From: Oscillospiraceae bacterium
Lineage (GTDB): Bacteria; Bacillota; Clostridia; Oscillospirales; Acutalibacteraceae
Length of the DNA: 52,276 bases
Reading direction: 5' to 3'
NCBI GenBank assembly: GCA_031268095.1
Contig: JAIRXU010000049.1
Span: 1-52,276 of the forward strand
Positions within the stretch are counted from its first letter, which is position 1. Each line of letters starts with the position of its first letter. This document shows positions 24,873 through 36,748 of this stretch, one piece after another. Below the pieces are notes generated by a model, which saw only the letters and a list, made by a program, of their open reading frames with translations, had not been told where the DNA came from and ran no database searches. The position numbers were made by a program, and so were the translations under genes.

Positions 24873-26075
24873 TTATTTCCGCAGCAAATCCCGCGTTTGC
24901 CGGGCAATCAGCAACTCCTCGTTGGTCGGAAGGACAAACACGCGGACCTTGGACGCCGGGGTTGAAATCTCGCCTTCCCGGCCTCGGATGAATTCTTCAT
25001 TGGCGGCGGCGTCGAAGGCAACGCCCAGGTACGTCAGGTTCTGGCAGACGTTCGCCCGCAGATCTTTCGTGTTTTCGCCGATGCCGCCGGTGAAGACGAT
25101 GGCGTCCACGCCGTCCATTGCGGCGGCGTAGGAGCCGATGAACTTGCGGACTTGGTATTGCTGGATCCGGCGGGAAAGGGCGGCGCGCTCGCTGCCCGCG
25201 GCGGCGGCGGCGATGAGATCCCGGTCGTCGCTCCCGATCCCGGAAACGCCCAGCGCGCCGGATTTTTTGTTGAGGATATCCGAAGTCTGATCGGGGTCCC
25301 AGCCCTCTTTTTTCTGGAGGAACAAAACCGCCGAAGGGTCAACGCCGCCGCAGCGGGTGCCCATCAGGAAGCCGTCCAGTGGGGTCAGGCCCATGCTGGT
25401 GTCGATGACTTTGCCGTACTTGACGGCGGTGATGGAGGAGCCGTTGCCCAGGTGACAAGTAATGATCTTCAGTTCCGAAATGTCCCGGCCCATCACCTCG
25501 GCGCAGCGGGCGCTGACGAACTGATGGGAAGTGCCGTGAAAGCCGTAGCGGCGAAGCTTGTATTTTTCATAGTATTCATATGGTAAGGGGAAGATATAGG
25601 CTTCCGGCGGCATGGTACTGTGGAACGCTGTGTCGAACACCAGCGCCTGGGGAAAGTCTGGGCCGAGGACGGCGGTGCAGGCATTGATGGCTTGCACGTG
25701 CGCCGGGTTGTGCAGCGGCGCGAGTTCGCACAGATCCTCAATTTCCGCCAGAACCTCCGGCGTGACGAAGCAGGTGTGCCGGAGGTTCGGCCCGCCCTGG
25801 ACCACCCGGTGCCCCGCCGCGTCGATTTCGTTGAGGCTTTCCAGGACCTTGCCCTCTCCTTGGGTGAGGGCCTTCGTGACGACCCGGAACGCGTCGGTGT
25901 GGTTGCGCATCGGGACTTCCCGGACGCGCTTCTCGTCCCCAAATTCGAATTCCAGTTTGCTGCCCTCGCCGCCAATGCGCTCGCAGATGCCCTTGGCGAT
26001 CACCGTTTCTGTCGTCATGTCCAGCAGCTGATACTTCAGCGACGAACTGCCTGCGTTGATGACCAATACCTTCAC
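24873..26075 (-). CDS. ackA: Acetate kinase
   Basis: A 400-residue ASKHA-fold kinase forming ATP and acetate from acetyl phosphate (EC 2.7.2.1). Start MKVLVINAGSSSLKYQL, HRVVQGG, FDTAFHSTMP, RRYGFHGTSHQFV, CHLGNGSSITAV, TPLDGFLMGTR and FTGGIGEN are all present, including the catalytic Arg and His segments. The start follows GGGAGGGTTCCTATCGTG. No phosphotransacetylase gene is adjacent. It is transcribed divergently from groES and probably completes the fermentation route fed by pflB. Confidence 0.96.
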   Translation of the reverse strand: MKVLVINAGSSSLKYQLLDMTTETVIAKGICERIGGEGSKLEFEFGDEKRVREVPMRNHTDAFRVVTKALTQGEGKVLESLNEIDAAGHRVVQGGPNLRHTCFVTPEVLAEIEDLCELAPLHNPAHVQAINACTAVLGPDFPQALVFDTAFHSTMPPEAYIFPLPYEYYEKYKLRRYGFHGTSHQFVSARCAEVMGRDISELKIITCHLGNGSSITAVKYGKVIDTSMGLTPLDGFLMGTRCGGVDPSAVLFLQKKEGWDPDQTSDILNKKSGALGVSGIGSDDRDLIAAAAAGSERAALSRRIQQYQVRKFIGSYAAAMDGVDAIVFTGGIGENTKDLRANVCQNLTYLGVAFDAAANEEFIRGREGEISTPASKVRVFVLPTNEELLIARQTRDLLRK

Positions 26076-26128
26076 GATAGGAACCCTCCCGCTTGAAATT
26101 CTGATTCCGCATACTCGAACAAGCTAAC

Positions 26129-26157
26129 ATTATAGGCGCTTCGTCAAGAAATTGCAA
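26129..26157 (-). promoter_or_regulatory. Sigma-A promoter for ackA
   Basis: On the minus strand TTGCAA, 17 bases, TATAAT, about 55 bases before the ackA start. Confidence 0.7.
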
Positions 26158-26278
26158 GGGGTTTTGCGCAATTTTTGCAAGATTACTGAATTCAGCGGGG
26201 AGAAGGGGAGCGTTTTGGCCTTTTGCGGACACGACGGGGACCCATTTGTGAATCGATTGTGAATTTTTGAAAAAGGCC

Positions 26279-26307
26279 TTGATTTTTTGGTTCGCATCGG
26301 GTAGAAT
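26279..26307 (+). promoter_or_regulatory. groES promoter: Sigma-A promoter for groES-groEL
   Basis: TTGATT, 17 bases, TAGAAT. The CIRCE operator starts 13 bases downstream of the -10 box, so bound repressor would block initiation. Confidence 0.8.
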
Positions 26308-26319
26308 ATCACTTAGCGC

Positions 26320-26346
26320 TTAGCACTCGAAGCGACCGAGTGCTAA
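26320..26346 (+). promoter_or_regulatory. CIRCE operator (HrcA site)
   Basis: Perfect TTAGCACTC, nine bases, GAGTGCTAA. HrcA binds this in Firmicutes and represses chaperonin genes until heat shock. hrcA itself is not in the window. Confidence 0.97.
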
Positions 26347-26361
26347 ACCGAAATTTTGTGA

Positions 26362-26667
<306 letters not shown>

Positions 26668-26674
26668 GTTGTAA

Positions 26675-28339
<1,665 letters not shown>

Positions 28340-28368
28340 CCCCCCGAACCCGCGGAATGAAAACAACC

Positions 28369-28405
28369 AACCCCCGGAAGGCGGAATATCCGCTTTCCGG
28401 GGGTT
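28369..28405. terminator. Hairpin between groEL and the ceramidase-like gene
   Basis: A 17-base-pair stem (AACCCCCGGAAGGCGGA with TCCGCTTTCCGGGGGTT, one wobble) and loop ATA. The T tracts are weak on both sides (CCTGCTTCC on plus; GGTTGTTTTC on minus), but the position between converging units supports a terminator. Confidence 0.7.
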
Positions 28406-28451
28406 CCTGCTTCCTCGGGCGGAGAACGCTGTCCGGGGGATTTTGCTGTGA

Positions 28452-30371
28452 TTATTTCTGGCTGTACACGTCCAGGAACGTCCCGACGATCTTCGAGGCG
28501 CCGTCATAGCCGAGGGAATACATGATGTCCACCGTACCGAAAACCAGGGTGCTGTTGCGGTACTTCACCGCGACGATGCCGTAGTCGCTGTCCGGCGTGA
28601 TGTAGCCAGCCGCGTCGTTGATCAGGTCAAAGACCAGAAGGGTGTCCTCGTCGGACGGACAAACCGTCTGTTGCAACGGGGCATAGGGGAAGTCTTCCCG
28701 CCGGAAGGAAGTTGCGGCCTCGAGCGATTTCCCGCCGAGGACCAGCTCCGGGGCGGTCTCGCCGGGGGAGAGGAAGACCGTGATATGTTTGCCGAGCTGC
28801 AGGCAGCCGACCTCCGTAACGAATACCACTTTGTTGGGCTGCGCGCGGTCCTTGAGGATGGTGTTGCTGGTGGCTTGGAGGTTGCTGAAAAGCTGGACGA
28901 CGGAGTTGCCGGAGTAGTAGAGCAGTTCTTTGTGCCGGATGTTCAGCAGCGGTTCGACAGGGGTTTCCTCGGCTTTTGTCCAGTTCTCGTACCAGGGGGT
29001 GTAGGCGTCGCCCGCGGCGGCGACGTCGGCGCTCTCACGGGCATGGTCTACCACTTGGGTGACGCACTCCGCTTCCGTCAGCGTCATGCCCAGCACGAAG
29101 TAGCCCAGTTCCTCGCCGAAGCGCCGGCATTCCCCGATCCGGTCGAGCGGCAGTCCGTCGTTGGACCCGCCGCGCTGGGGGCTGATCATCTCGCCGATGG
29201 CTCCCTGAAGGAAGAGAAAGTCGTACCCGGCCGCCGAGACGACGGCGTCCATGTAAGGGATAAAGTCGGCGGACATGGTCTTCTCCTCGTCAATGACGCC
29301 GACGGTTTCCGGGTGGACGCCGAAGTTGGCCATGAGGATCGGCCGGGCTCCGGCGGCCTTGGCGGCGGCGTCGGGTTCGAAGCGCAGACGGTAGATCTCG
29401 TCGATCAGCCCCAGTGATTTGTCGTTGCGGTTCATGAAGTACTTTGACGAGCCGTCGGATTGCAGCGTACTCTTCTTCGCGAACCAGAGTGTGCCTTCCG
29501 TCATGGCTTCGCAGGCATTCCGGACGCTCAGGACGGTTTGGCTGGTGACGCGGGCCATATAGGCCGGATCCAAGCCGGAGAGGGCGTCGAGGCCTTTGGT
29601 GAAGATGGTTTTCACCGAAGGCAGGAAATCGTTGCGCAGCACCCCGCCCAGCCCCCAGACGCCCTGGGTGTCAATGGCGGAATGCGTGTGGGTGGCGCTG
29701 ACATTGACGCTGATGATGTGATGGGCGGCGGCGTATTCTGTCAGGGCCGCGCGGATGTTCCGCACGTCGGCGTTGGAAATCCCGACGCAGTCGATCACCG
29801 CGAATACCACGGTGCCCCGCCCGTCGTCCATGGCAACCGTGCGGACATAGAGGTCGTCGTACTTCCCTTCCAGCCGCAGGCCCAGCCCCCAGGGAGCCCC
29901 GCCGGAACCGCCCTTGTAATAAGCCTTTTCCGCCAAATCGGCTGGGGTGAGCAGCTGCTTGTCGTAGCCCAGGCGCCAGGCGGCCCCCGGCGCGGGTTCG
30001 CTCCGCCATTCCGCTGTTCCGGCGGGAATATTTGCGCTTTGATAATCGCTCACGTCCTGCAGGGGGGTCGAGCGGGGCAGCAGGTTCAGCCCGGCGGCGA
30101 CTCCCCGGAAAAGGTATTCCACCAGCACGTTGAGCGCGTGGCCCATCATTCCGGCCAGGCCGTCCAGCGTCTGTTTTTGGGTCAGGCCGCCGCCCAGGGC
30201 GGTCTTCAGCTCCCGGGCAAGAATCGTTCCCGCGTCGTACACCGTGCCGTAACTGGGCTCTGGCAGGGAGACGCCTTTGGCCGAAACCGTCAGCGGCAGG
30301 GCAGCCGCCAGCAGCCAGACGGCCAGCAGGGCGGCCAGGAAACGTTTTGGGGTGGATCGGAGAGAGGCCAT
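28452..30371 (-). CDS. Secreted neutral-ceramidase-like hydrolase
   Basis: A 639-residue protein. Residues 1-31 are a signal peptide with likely cleavage after VSA. Residues 135-460 resemble the N-terminal domain of neutral/alkaline ceramidases: YDDLYVRTVAMDDGRGTVVF, DCVGISNADV, and VSATHTHSAID, whose His228 and His230 fit the zinc site. His353 (NFGVHPETVG) and IGEMISPQ (394-401 region) may correspond to further active-site parts, although the usual GDxSPN is altered. Known ceramidases split ceramide to sphingosine and fatty acid; here substrate is unknown. It lies last in a GH38-transporter operon, which suggests a glycoconjugate target. Start follows AAAGGAG. Confidence 0.75.
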   Translation of the reverse strand: MASLRSTPKRFLAALLAVWLLAAALPLTVSAKGVSLPEPSYGTVYDAGTILARELKTALGGGLTQKQTLDGLAGMMGHALNVLVEYLFRGVAAGLNLLPRSTPLQDVSDYQSANIPAGTAEWRSEPAPGAAWRLGYDKQLLTPADLAEKAYYKGGSGGAPWGLGLRLEGKYDDLYVRTVAMDDGRGTVVFAVIDCVGISNADVRNIRAALTEYAAAHHIISVNVSATHTHSAIDTQGVWGLGGVLRNDFLPSVKTIFTKGLDALSGLDPAYMARVTSQTVLSVRNACEAMTEGTLWFAKKSTLQSDGSSKYFMNRNDKSLGLIDEIYRLRFEPDAAAKAAGARPILMANFGVHPETVGVIDEEKTMSADFIPYMDAVVSAAGYDFLFLQGAIGEMISPQRGGSNDGLPLDRIGECRRFGEELGYFVLGMTLTEAECVTQVVDHARESADVAAAGDAYTPWYENWTKAEETPVEPLLNIRHKELLYYSGNSVVQLFSNLQATSNTILKDRAQPNKVVFVTEVGCLQLGKHITVFLSPGETAPELVLGGKSLEAATSFRREDFPYAPLQQTVCPSDEDTLLVFDLINDAAGYITPDSDYGIVAVKYRNSTLVFGTVDIMYSLGYDGASKIVGTFLDVYSQK

Positions 30372-30422
30372 GGGAGACTCCTTTCTTCGGACGGAAACGG
30401 AACGGTGCCGCCGCGGGACCGT

Positions 30423-31916
30423 TTACCCCGCGTTGGCCTGATCTGTTTCCAGTGTCAGTTGCGCGCTGACCAGGGCCCGGCGTTCGGCCAGTTCAACATA
30501 CATCCGGTCGCGCTCTTCTTTGGTGATATTATAAAACAGCTTCGGGATCAGGCTGAGGACGCCGCCCGTCACCGCCGGCCAGAAGAGGAAGAGGCCGAAG
30601 ACGAAGCGCTGGACTCTGGGGGTCTGGCTGGTGTAGTCCGCGCCGGTGCGGAACCCCATCACCCCGCGCAGGTAGGTGTTCAGCCCGCCAAAGAGCAGGC
30701 GGGACAGCTTCGTGACCAGCCCCCGCAGCATGCCGGTCATGGCCTCGCTGCGGAATCCGCACTTCCATTCCCCGTAGTCCATGCACTCGTTCTGCATGTC
30801 TTTGTTGAGGAGATTGCGGACGTTGATCAGCGGGGTCCAGATCATCTCCCGCACCGCCAGCAGCGGGATCATGGCCCAAAGCTTGGTGTAATTTTTATTG
30901 ATCAGCCCGAAGAAGTAGGTGATCACGCTGAGCACCGGTTCAACGTGATTGCTGGCGATCCAAAGGGTCTTGGTCGAGAAGCGCTCCCGGGCCCAGGGGA
31001 TGAAGAGGTAGGAGATTGTGTTGGTGAAGAAACCGGGGATCCCCACCACCAGCTGCCCCGCCGGGAATTTCAGGACGCTGTTGTAGTACGTATCTTCGCC
31101 GCCGCCAATGCTGAAGGTTCCCAGCAGGTCCACCAGGGAAAGGATCATCAGCAGCCGGTTTTGCAGGATCGCTTTGATGCTGTCCTTGATCCGGGGCCGA
31201 TCGACCGACTGGGGAACCCGCTCCTTGGAGACTAGGGCGAAAAAGAGCGCGAAAACGCCGCTGAGGATGGCGGTGCCGATGCCGAAGATCAGAAAGACGC
31301 TGCGGACCTTGAGTTCGATATCCGCCCGGGGCAGGGGGGAGAAATTCAGGACGCTGAGGATGACGCTCATGGACAGGACGGGGAGTTTGTCCCCCAGCAT
31401 GCCGGCGAGGAACTGCGACACAGTAATCAGCCGCATGCGTTCATGCATGTTCGGCGTGAGGGTGGAGATCATGCCGGTATTGGAAATGTCCTTGAAGGTG
31501 GCCGCCACGTCGTTGAGTACGCCGAAGAACAGAAAAGCGAGGAGCTTCGGCTTATAGTTCGGCGAGGTGCCCCAGAACAGCAGCGGCATGATATAATAGA
31601 AAATCTGGAACGGCATGCCAGCCAGCAGACTCAGCGTCAGGTAGGGGCGGAATTTTCCGTACCGCGTTCTGGTTTTTTCGACAATAGCGGCAAACAGGAC
31701 GTCGTTAATGACATCCCACGGACCGATAAAGAAGCTCTGGATGAACGCCTGCTTTTTCAGGTCCAGGTTCAGGACACGCTCAAGGAACACGCCGTTGAAG
31801 CTGCCAATGTTGATGGACGCCGCCATGTTGAACATGACATATGCAACCGTTTCCCGGGTGCCGATGTACCGCCGCCCCTTGGACTGCGCCTTCTCTTTTT
31901 TCTCTTTTTTTGCCAT
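30423..31916 (-). CDS. GPH-family sugar/cation symporter (MFS_2)
   Basis: A 497-residue transporter with about twelve membrane segments. FIGPWDVINDVLFAAIVEKT followed by RTRYGKFRPYLT is the hallmark of glycoside-pentoside-hexuronide symporters (MelB relatives), with the intracellular acidic and basic residues. The C-terminus is soluble (NITKEERDRMYVELAERRAL). It should import a sugar or glycoside with Na+ or H+; a mannoside is the natural guess from the adjacent GH38 enzyme. The ATG at 31916 with AAAGGCGGG before it is preferred to one eight codons upstream. The N-terminus is Lys-rich (KKEKKEK). Confidence 0.85.
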   Translation of the reverse strand: MAKKEKKEKAQSKGRRYIGTRETVAYVMFNMAASINIGSFNGVFLERVLNLDLKKQAFIQSFFIGPWDVINDVLFAAIVEKTRTRYGKFRPYLTLSLLAGMPFQIFYYIMPLLFWGTSPNYKPKLLAFLFFGVLNDVAATFKDISNTGMISTLTPNMHERMRLITVSQFLAGMLGDKLPVLSMSVILSVLNFSPLPRADIELKVRSVFLIFGIGTAILSGVFALFFALVSKERVPQSVDRPRIKDSIKAILQNRLLMILSLVDLLGTFSIGGGEDTYYNSVLKFPAGQLVVGIPGFFTNTISYLFIPWARERFSTKTLWIASNHVEPVLSVITYFFGLINKNYTKLWAMIPLLAVREMIWTPLINVRNLLNKDMQNECMDYGEWKCGFRSEAMTGMLRGLVTKLSRLLFGGLNTYLRGVMGFRTGADYTSQTPRVQRFVFGLFLFWPAVTGGVLSLIPKLFYNITKEERDRMYVELAERRALVSAQLTLETDQANAG

Positions 31917-31954
31917 CAATTGCCCGCCTTTCCAAAGCATGATTGGGGTTTGGG

Positions 31955-34900
31955 TTACCCTTCCATTTCCAGCAGCTGCCGGAGCGAACCGCCATCCGCC
32001 GCGATGACATGGTGGAAATCATTGGTGACGTAGAAATGAGCCGGGCCTTGCCGCGCCGCGTAACCGAAGAAGATCCGCCCGTTGACCATCAGCTTCGCCG
32101 CTGCCCACCAGCTGTCGAAGAGGTCGTCCGCCCCGTCGGAAATAATCGGGAACCGGAGTTCCGTCCGTCCCCCCGCCGGGAGCTCCACCGCCGCTGTGCG
32201 CGGTCCGGCGTTCCCGCGGGCCGAAGGGTTGAAGCCGCCCGCGTCCCAGGTCTCGAAAGGCGTCGCCAGGGAAAGCTCCCCGTGCAGCGGCTGGTCCGTT
32301 GGGTTGTGGAGGAAGGCGGTCACGCCGTCGCCGTCGGCCTCCAGCCGGATCTCAGGCAGAAACGCGCCGAACTCGTAGATATCCTCGAAGCACTGGCCGT
32401 CGTGCTCAAACGCCAGCCGGAAAACGCCCCGCGCGTCCGCGGAAGGTTTGGTGACGGCGACGGGGATGACCTGCGTTCCCCGGGGCCCGGCTTGGTAGGG
32501 CAGGGCAGTCCGGTCCGCCCGGAAGCCTTCCGGCAGCAGGAGGCGCACCTCCCCGGCAATCGCACGGTCGGGATGGTTATTCGCCAAGCACACCCGGAAC
32601 CGGCAGTGGATCCCGTCGTCGCAGGTCATGTCCCGCCCGAGGCTCGCGGCGGCGGCGAGGTAACCCATCGGCATCGAACCCAAGTCGTGCTCCCAGCTGC
32701 GCAGGTAGGTCGGTTCAACGGGTTCCCGCACGGGTCCCAGCTCCGCCGGGCCGACGGTTCCTTCCGGCGCGCCCGGGAAGAGGCGGAAGGTCTCGATGGC
32801 GTGCGGTTCCGCGCGGAAGCGGAAGCCGTCCGCTCCGGCGGAGACAGGCCGGGGATCCTCCTCCAGCAGATTGACGCCCTCGGCGCGGGTGAGCGGAAAG
32901 CCGCAGCGAATCTCCGTTTCCGCCGGAACACCGTCCGATTCGAATCCCCGCAGCGCGAACCCCCGCTGAGGCAGGGTACCGTGCTCCGCCCGCATGGCAG
33001 CCAAGGGGTAGCCTCCCGCCTTGAGGGAAGTAACGGTAAAATTCGGGTCGCAGGTCAGGAAGCTCTTTTCCGCCGGAAGGGGGCGGCTGGTGGCGGGGGC
33101 GATCTCCGTGACGGCAAACAGGCTGTCGTTGAAAGCCTGCCCCGCACGGAAAAGCCGGGCGTCGCGGTAGTCCCCGGCGTGAGGGAGGAGGGCGTAAGTA
33201 AAGGCGTGGGTCTTGCGCTCAGGGATCAGTTCCGCCCCGCCGGTCACCTTTCCGGCGTTGCCGTAGGTTTCGGCGGTATGGAAAAGCATCATGTTCAGCA
33301 GCTGGCCCGGTTCCGCGCTGCAGGCAATGGTCCCGCGGTTGAGGATCGCCACGCCGTAGTCGGCCGGTTCGCCGGGCCGGGCGGCAAGGACGGCGCCTTC
33401 CGGGGCCCAGGTCTTCCCGGCAGCCAGCTGCCGCTCGGCGGAGCGCAGCAGCGCGTCCAGTCCTTCCGGTCCGGCGGCTTTCAGCAGCAGCACGTCGATG
33501 GGTTTGCCCCAGGCGTTGTCGCTGTCCCGCAGGAAGAGGCAGGCGCTGCCCTGGAGGCCCAGCCGCCGCTGGAAAGCCCCGGCGGCCTCTTCCCCCGCGA
33601 GGGCAAGGAGCTTCTGCTCGTATTCGTTCGGGATGCCCTCCAGCGAGAGGACGAAACGCGTGTCGGTTCCCCGAAGGTCTTCGTTATAATGGATGATTTT
33701 GGCGTAGCGGCGCTGCGTGACGTCGGCGTAAGGCGTAACGGGGATGGCCTTCTTGGCAAGAGTTTGCAGCAGACGGGTTCCCGCGTCGATCAGCTGCGGG
33801 TCCTCGGGGCGGATCAGTGCGGTGCTGCCGATATGGACCGCCTGCCCCGCGCCCAGCCGCAGCGTGACTGTCGGGCCGTAATCGAACCAGTTAACCGACG
33901 GGGCCACCTGGCAGTGGGAATACATAAAACACTGGTGGGTCCGGAAAGAGAGCTTCTCCCGCCCTTCGCCGCAGACATGGGGCGCAAAGCGGTCCTCATA
34001 GACCGGCCGCCCGCCCGCGACGTCCACCGGAAAGGTGACGGTGAACAGATCGTCCCGGTCCTGATAATCCTCAATGACTGTCTTGCAGTCGATCCGGCGC
34101 ACACCCTGCCAGAGAGTGACTTCCTGCCGCGCCCGGGCGACGGTTCCCAGCCGGACCGTTGAAACCAGCCGGGCGAAAACCGGACCGCTTTCCCGCGCGA
34201 CCCGGGCGGGAAAATCGGAGGAAAAAAGTTTGTGCCCGGTGGTGTAGAATTCGTGCTGGGTCTCCTCCCGGTTCGGGATCTCCTTCAGCACGGCGATGCG
34301 GTTGGCGGGGCCGTCCGGCCCGGTTTTCAGGACCTCCCGTCCTGCTGATTTGTCGAAAATGGAGACGATGCCGCCGCCTTGGGCGGGATCTGCGGTCACG
34401 CGGAAAAATTCGTTTTCAATGGTGTAATCAGCGGCGGAACCGGCGCGGTCCGGCGTCTCCCGCCCGTTCGGCGGATCCGCCGGCTCGCGGGCAAACCGAT
34501 AGGTCGCGTAGCCGAGGCCGGGAACCCGCGGGACGAAGGCTGCCTTGCCGTTCCCGAGCGGGGCAAGGGGATAGCGCGCCCCCGCGCCGTCTTCCAGCGC
34601 CGAAACATCGGCGGGAACAGTCAGCTCGCAGGGTTCGCGGCGTTCCCAAGGATGGGGGTTGAAGACGACAGCGGTGCTTTCTCCGGCGGCGGCGACCCCG
34701 GAGGCCAGGTACCCCGCCGCCCGGCGGACCATTTCAGCCGCCAGGTCCACCGCCTCGCGGTACTCAATCATTAAGTCCACAAAAGAAATTTCATTGTTGG
34801 TGCCGGTGACGGAGTCATGGTGCTGGGCGCAGAGCAGCTGCCGCCAGGCTTTGTCCAGGGCCTTTTCGGGGTAGGCTGCGCCGTACCAGGCGGCGACGGC

Positions 34901-36700
34901 CGCGAACTTCTCCGCCGTGATCAGCAAGTTTTCCGCCAGACGGTTGGCCTGTTTGAAATCCGTCCTCGTCAGCAGGACGCCGGCGTGGTGAGCCGTCAGG
35001 TCCCGGGCGGTGTATTCGATTTGGCTGCGGCCCGTTTCCGCGGTTCGCGCGGCTTCGTCGTCCCGCGCGCCGTCCATGAACGCGGAGAAGACGGAGAACT
35101 TCGCGCCGCTGGCGGTCCGGTCCATCCAGGCGCTGTCCCCGGTTCGGGGATAGACTTCCGGCTGGCCGGGGGCCGAGGACGAACCGCCGCAGCGCCGCAG
35201 CCCCAGCCGTTTCGCGTCCGGGGCGCTTAAGGATTTCAGATGCAGCAGTTCCGCGCCGTCGGGTGAGACGTGATGGAACAGGCAGTCGAGGCCGACCACG
35301 TACTTGCCCCACATGGCCGCGCGGCAGCCGCCCTTGCGGCAGATCTGGGACATCTGATTGGGGTGGCCGAAGACGTCCCCCGGGGCGTAGACGGCGGCGA
35401 TCCGACCCAGAACATCCCGGTGATAAATCTGGCCGTAGGCCAGGTTGCGCACCAGCCCTTCCCCTGAGGAGGTCAGTTCATTGGGCTGATTGTAAAAGCA
35501 GTCCGCCTCCGCCTGCCCGGCCAGGAAGGCCTCCCGCAGGGCGGCGCGGGTGTCGGGGAAGACGGTATAGAACGGATGAAGGTAATCCACCTCGGAGAGA
35601 ATGGCGGCAAAGCGGGGGTTGCGCCGGAGTTCTTCGACGTTGGCTTTGGTGATGTGAAACGCCCCCAGGGCATACAGCCGCTGTTCCTGGTGGTAGGTGG
35701 TGTCGAAGTGAAAATCGGAGAAGATATGTTCCGTGCCGGCGATTCCCTGAAATGGCCGGGTTTCTGCGAGAAACGATCCCGCGGCAGGGGCGGCGCCGGG
35801 TTCCGTCAGCCGTACCTGCACGTCCCGCATCGCCGGCAATTCCCCCGCGGGGACGCCGGGGCGCAGCGCAGCGCAGGAGCCGTTCGCCAGCGGCGGAATG
35901 TCCAGGGTTTCTTCCCAGCCGGCGGCGGAGACGGAGACGGTCCCGCCGGGCGAATCGCCGAAAGCTCCCGCGAAGAGCGGAAAGATTTGTCTTGGCGGAT
36001 CCCCGGCGTAATAGGCCTGGGTGCCCAAAGGACCGGCGATTCCCAGGTTTCCGGAGGACGCAAGGATGGGATATACCGCGCAATGGGTCAGGACGATATC
36101 AATCCGGTCCGCAACGTATCCGACCCGGATCTTGAACAGGACGAGGTTCATGCCCGGCCGGAAGGTGACCGCCGCCTGGCGGCCCAGGTCCGGCATCCCC
36201 TTGACCCGGCCATAGGGATAGCTGGCGATCCGCTCCCCATTGAGCAGCAGCATGGCGCCGGAGTCCTCCCAGCTGATCACGGCGCGGGTTTCGGCTGGGC
36301 AATCGACGTAGAACGCCACATACTGGACGCAGTTGCGCTGCTCCGTGACGAACAGGGCGCGGTCCTCATGGCGGAAGCGCAGTTCGTCTCCGGCCTCCCG
36401 GGGCTGCCAGCGCAGCTGCTCCGGCCCCCAGTAGTCGTTGCGGACGGCTTCGTGCTCCAACGGGACGGCGGCGGCCTCCCCGCCGGACGAAGCAAGGTAA
36501 TCCTCTTCCAGCACCTTGTGCCGCTGGTAGAAGTACTCGGTTTCGAGTGTGCCGCCGGTTTCCAGCACGAAGGCTCCCAGAGTCAGGAAGCGGTGAATGG
36601 CGCAGCGGCCAAGCCAATCCGCCGCCGTCGGCCGGAGGTCTTCCAGCCGCACCGCGGCGAAGCTCCCGCGCGCCGCGGCGTACCGATCCAAATCTTCCAT
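31955..36700 (-). CDS. GH38 alpha-mannosidase, unusually long
   Basis: A 1581-residue protein; bacterial GH38 enzymes are commonly 850-1050. Residues 1-320 are beta-rich and carbohydrate-binding-like (YVAFYVDCPAETRAVISWED, MLLLNGERIASYPYGR). The catalytic domain starts near 325: FSDFHFDTTYHQE with H331 and D333 as zinc ligands, PGDVFGHPNQMSQ with D442 as likely nucleophile, and CAQHHDSVTGTN (H627, H628) typical of GH38. The rest, about 700-1581, is beta-sandwich. No signal peptide is seen, so it is probably cytoplasmic and acts on imported mannosides. ATG at 36700 follows GGAGGAGAACA. It is the first gene of the operon. Confidence 0.85.
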   Translation of the reverse strand: MEDLDRYAAARGSFAAVRLEDLRPTAADWLGRCAIHRFLTLGAFVLETGGTLETEYFYQRHKVLEEDYLASSGGEAAAVPLEHEAVRNDYWGPEQLRWQPREAGDELRFRHEDRALFVTEQRNCVQYVAFYVDCPAETRAVISWEDSGAMLLLNGERIASYPYGRVKGMPDLGRQAAVTFRPGMNLVLFKIRVGYVADRIDIVLTHCAVYPILASSGNLGIAGPLGTQAYYAGDPPRQIFPLFAGAFGDSPGGTVSVSAAGWEETLDIPPLANGSCAALRPGVPAGELPAMRDVQVRLTEPGAAPAAGSFLAETRPFQGIAGTEHIFSDFHFDTTYHQEQRLYALGAFHITKANVEELRRNPRFAAILSEVDYLHPFYTVFPDTRAALREAFLAGQAEADCFYNQPNELTSSGEGLVRNLAYGQIYHRDVLGRIAAVYAPGDVFGHPNQMSQICRKGGCRAAMWGKYVVGLDCLFHHVSPDGAELLHLKSLSAPDAKRLGLRRCGGSSSAPGQPEVYPRTGDSAWMDRTASGAKFSVFSAFMDGARDDEAARTAETGRSQIEYTARDLTAHHAGVLLTRTDFKQANRLAENLLITAEKFAAVAAWYGAAYPEKALDKAWRQLLCAQHHDSVTGTNNEISFVDLMIEYREAVDLAAEMVRRAAGYLASGVAAAGESTAVVFNPHPWERREPCELTVPADVSALEDGAGARYPLAPLGNGKAAFVPRVPGLGYATYRFAREPADPPNGRETPDRAGSAADYTIENEFFRVTADPAQGGGIVSIFDKSAGREVLKTGPDGPANRIAVLKEIPNREETQHEFYTTGHKLFSSDFPARVARESGPVFARLVSTVRLGTVARARQEVTLWQGVRRIDCKTVIEDYQDRDDLFTVTFPVDVAGGRPVYEDRFAPHVCGEGREKLSFRTHQCFMYSHCQVAPSVNWFDYGPTVTLRLGAGQAVHIGSTALIRPEDPQLIDAGTRLLQTLAKKAIPVTPYADVTQRRYAKIIHYNEDLRGTDTRFVLSLEGIPNEYEQKLLALAGEEAAGAFQRRLGLQGSACLFLRDSDNAWGKPIDVLLLKAAGPEGLDALLRSAERQLAAGKTWAPEGAVLAARPGEPADYGVAILNRGTIACSAEPGQLLNMMLFHTAETYGNAGKVTGGAELIPERKTHAFTYALLPHAGDYRDARLFRAGQAFNDSLFAVTEIAPATSRPLPAEKSFLTCDPNFTVTSLKAGGYPLAAMRAEHGTLPQRGFALRGFESDGVPAETEIRCGFPLTRAEGVNLLEEDPRPVSAGADGFRFRAEPHAIETFRLFPGAPEGTVGPAELGPVREPVEPTYLRSWEHDLGSMPMGYLAAAASLGRDMTCDDGIHCRFRVCLANNHPDRAIAGEVRLLLPEGFRADRTALPYQAGPRGTQVIPVAVTKPSADARGVFRLAFEHDGQCFEDIYEFGAFLPEIRLEADGDGVTAFLHNPTDQPLHGELSLATPFETWDAGGFNPSARGNAGPRTAAVELPAGGRTELRFPIISDGADDLFDSWWAAAKLMVNGRIFFGYAARQGPAHFYVTNDFHHVIAADGGSLRQLLEMEG

Positions 36701-36748
36701 TGTTCTCCTCCCATCCGCCCCGAAGAGCGACAAACAGTCATTTCTTGT

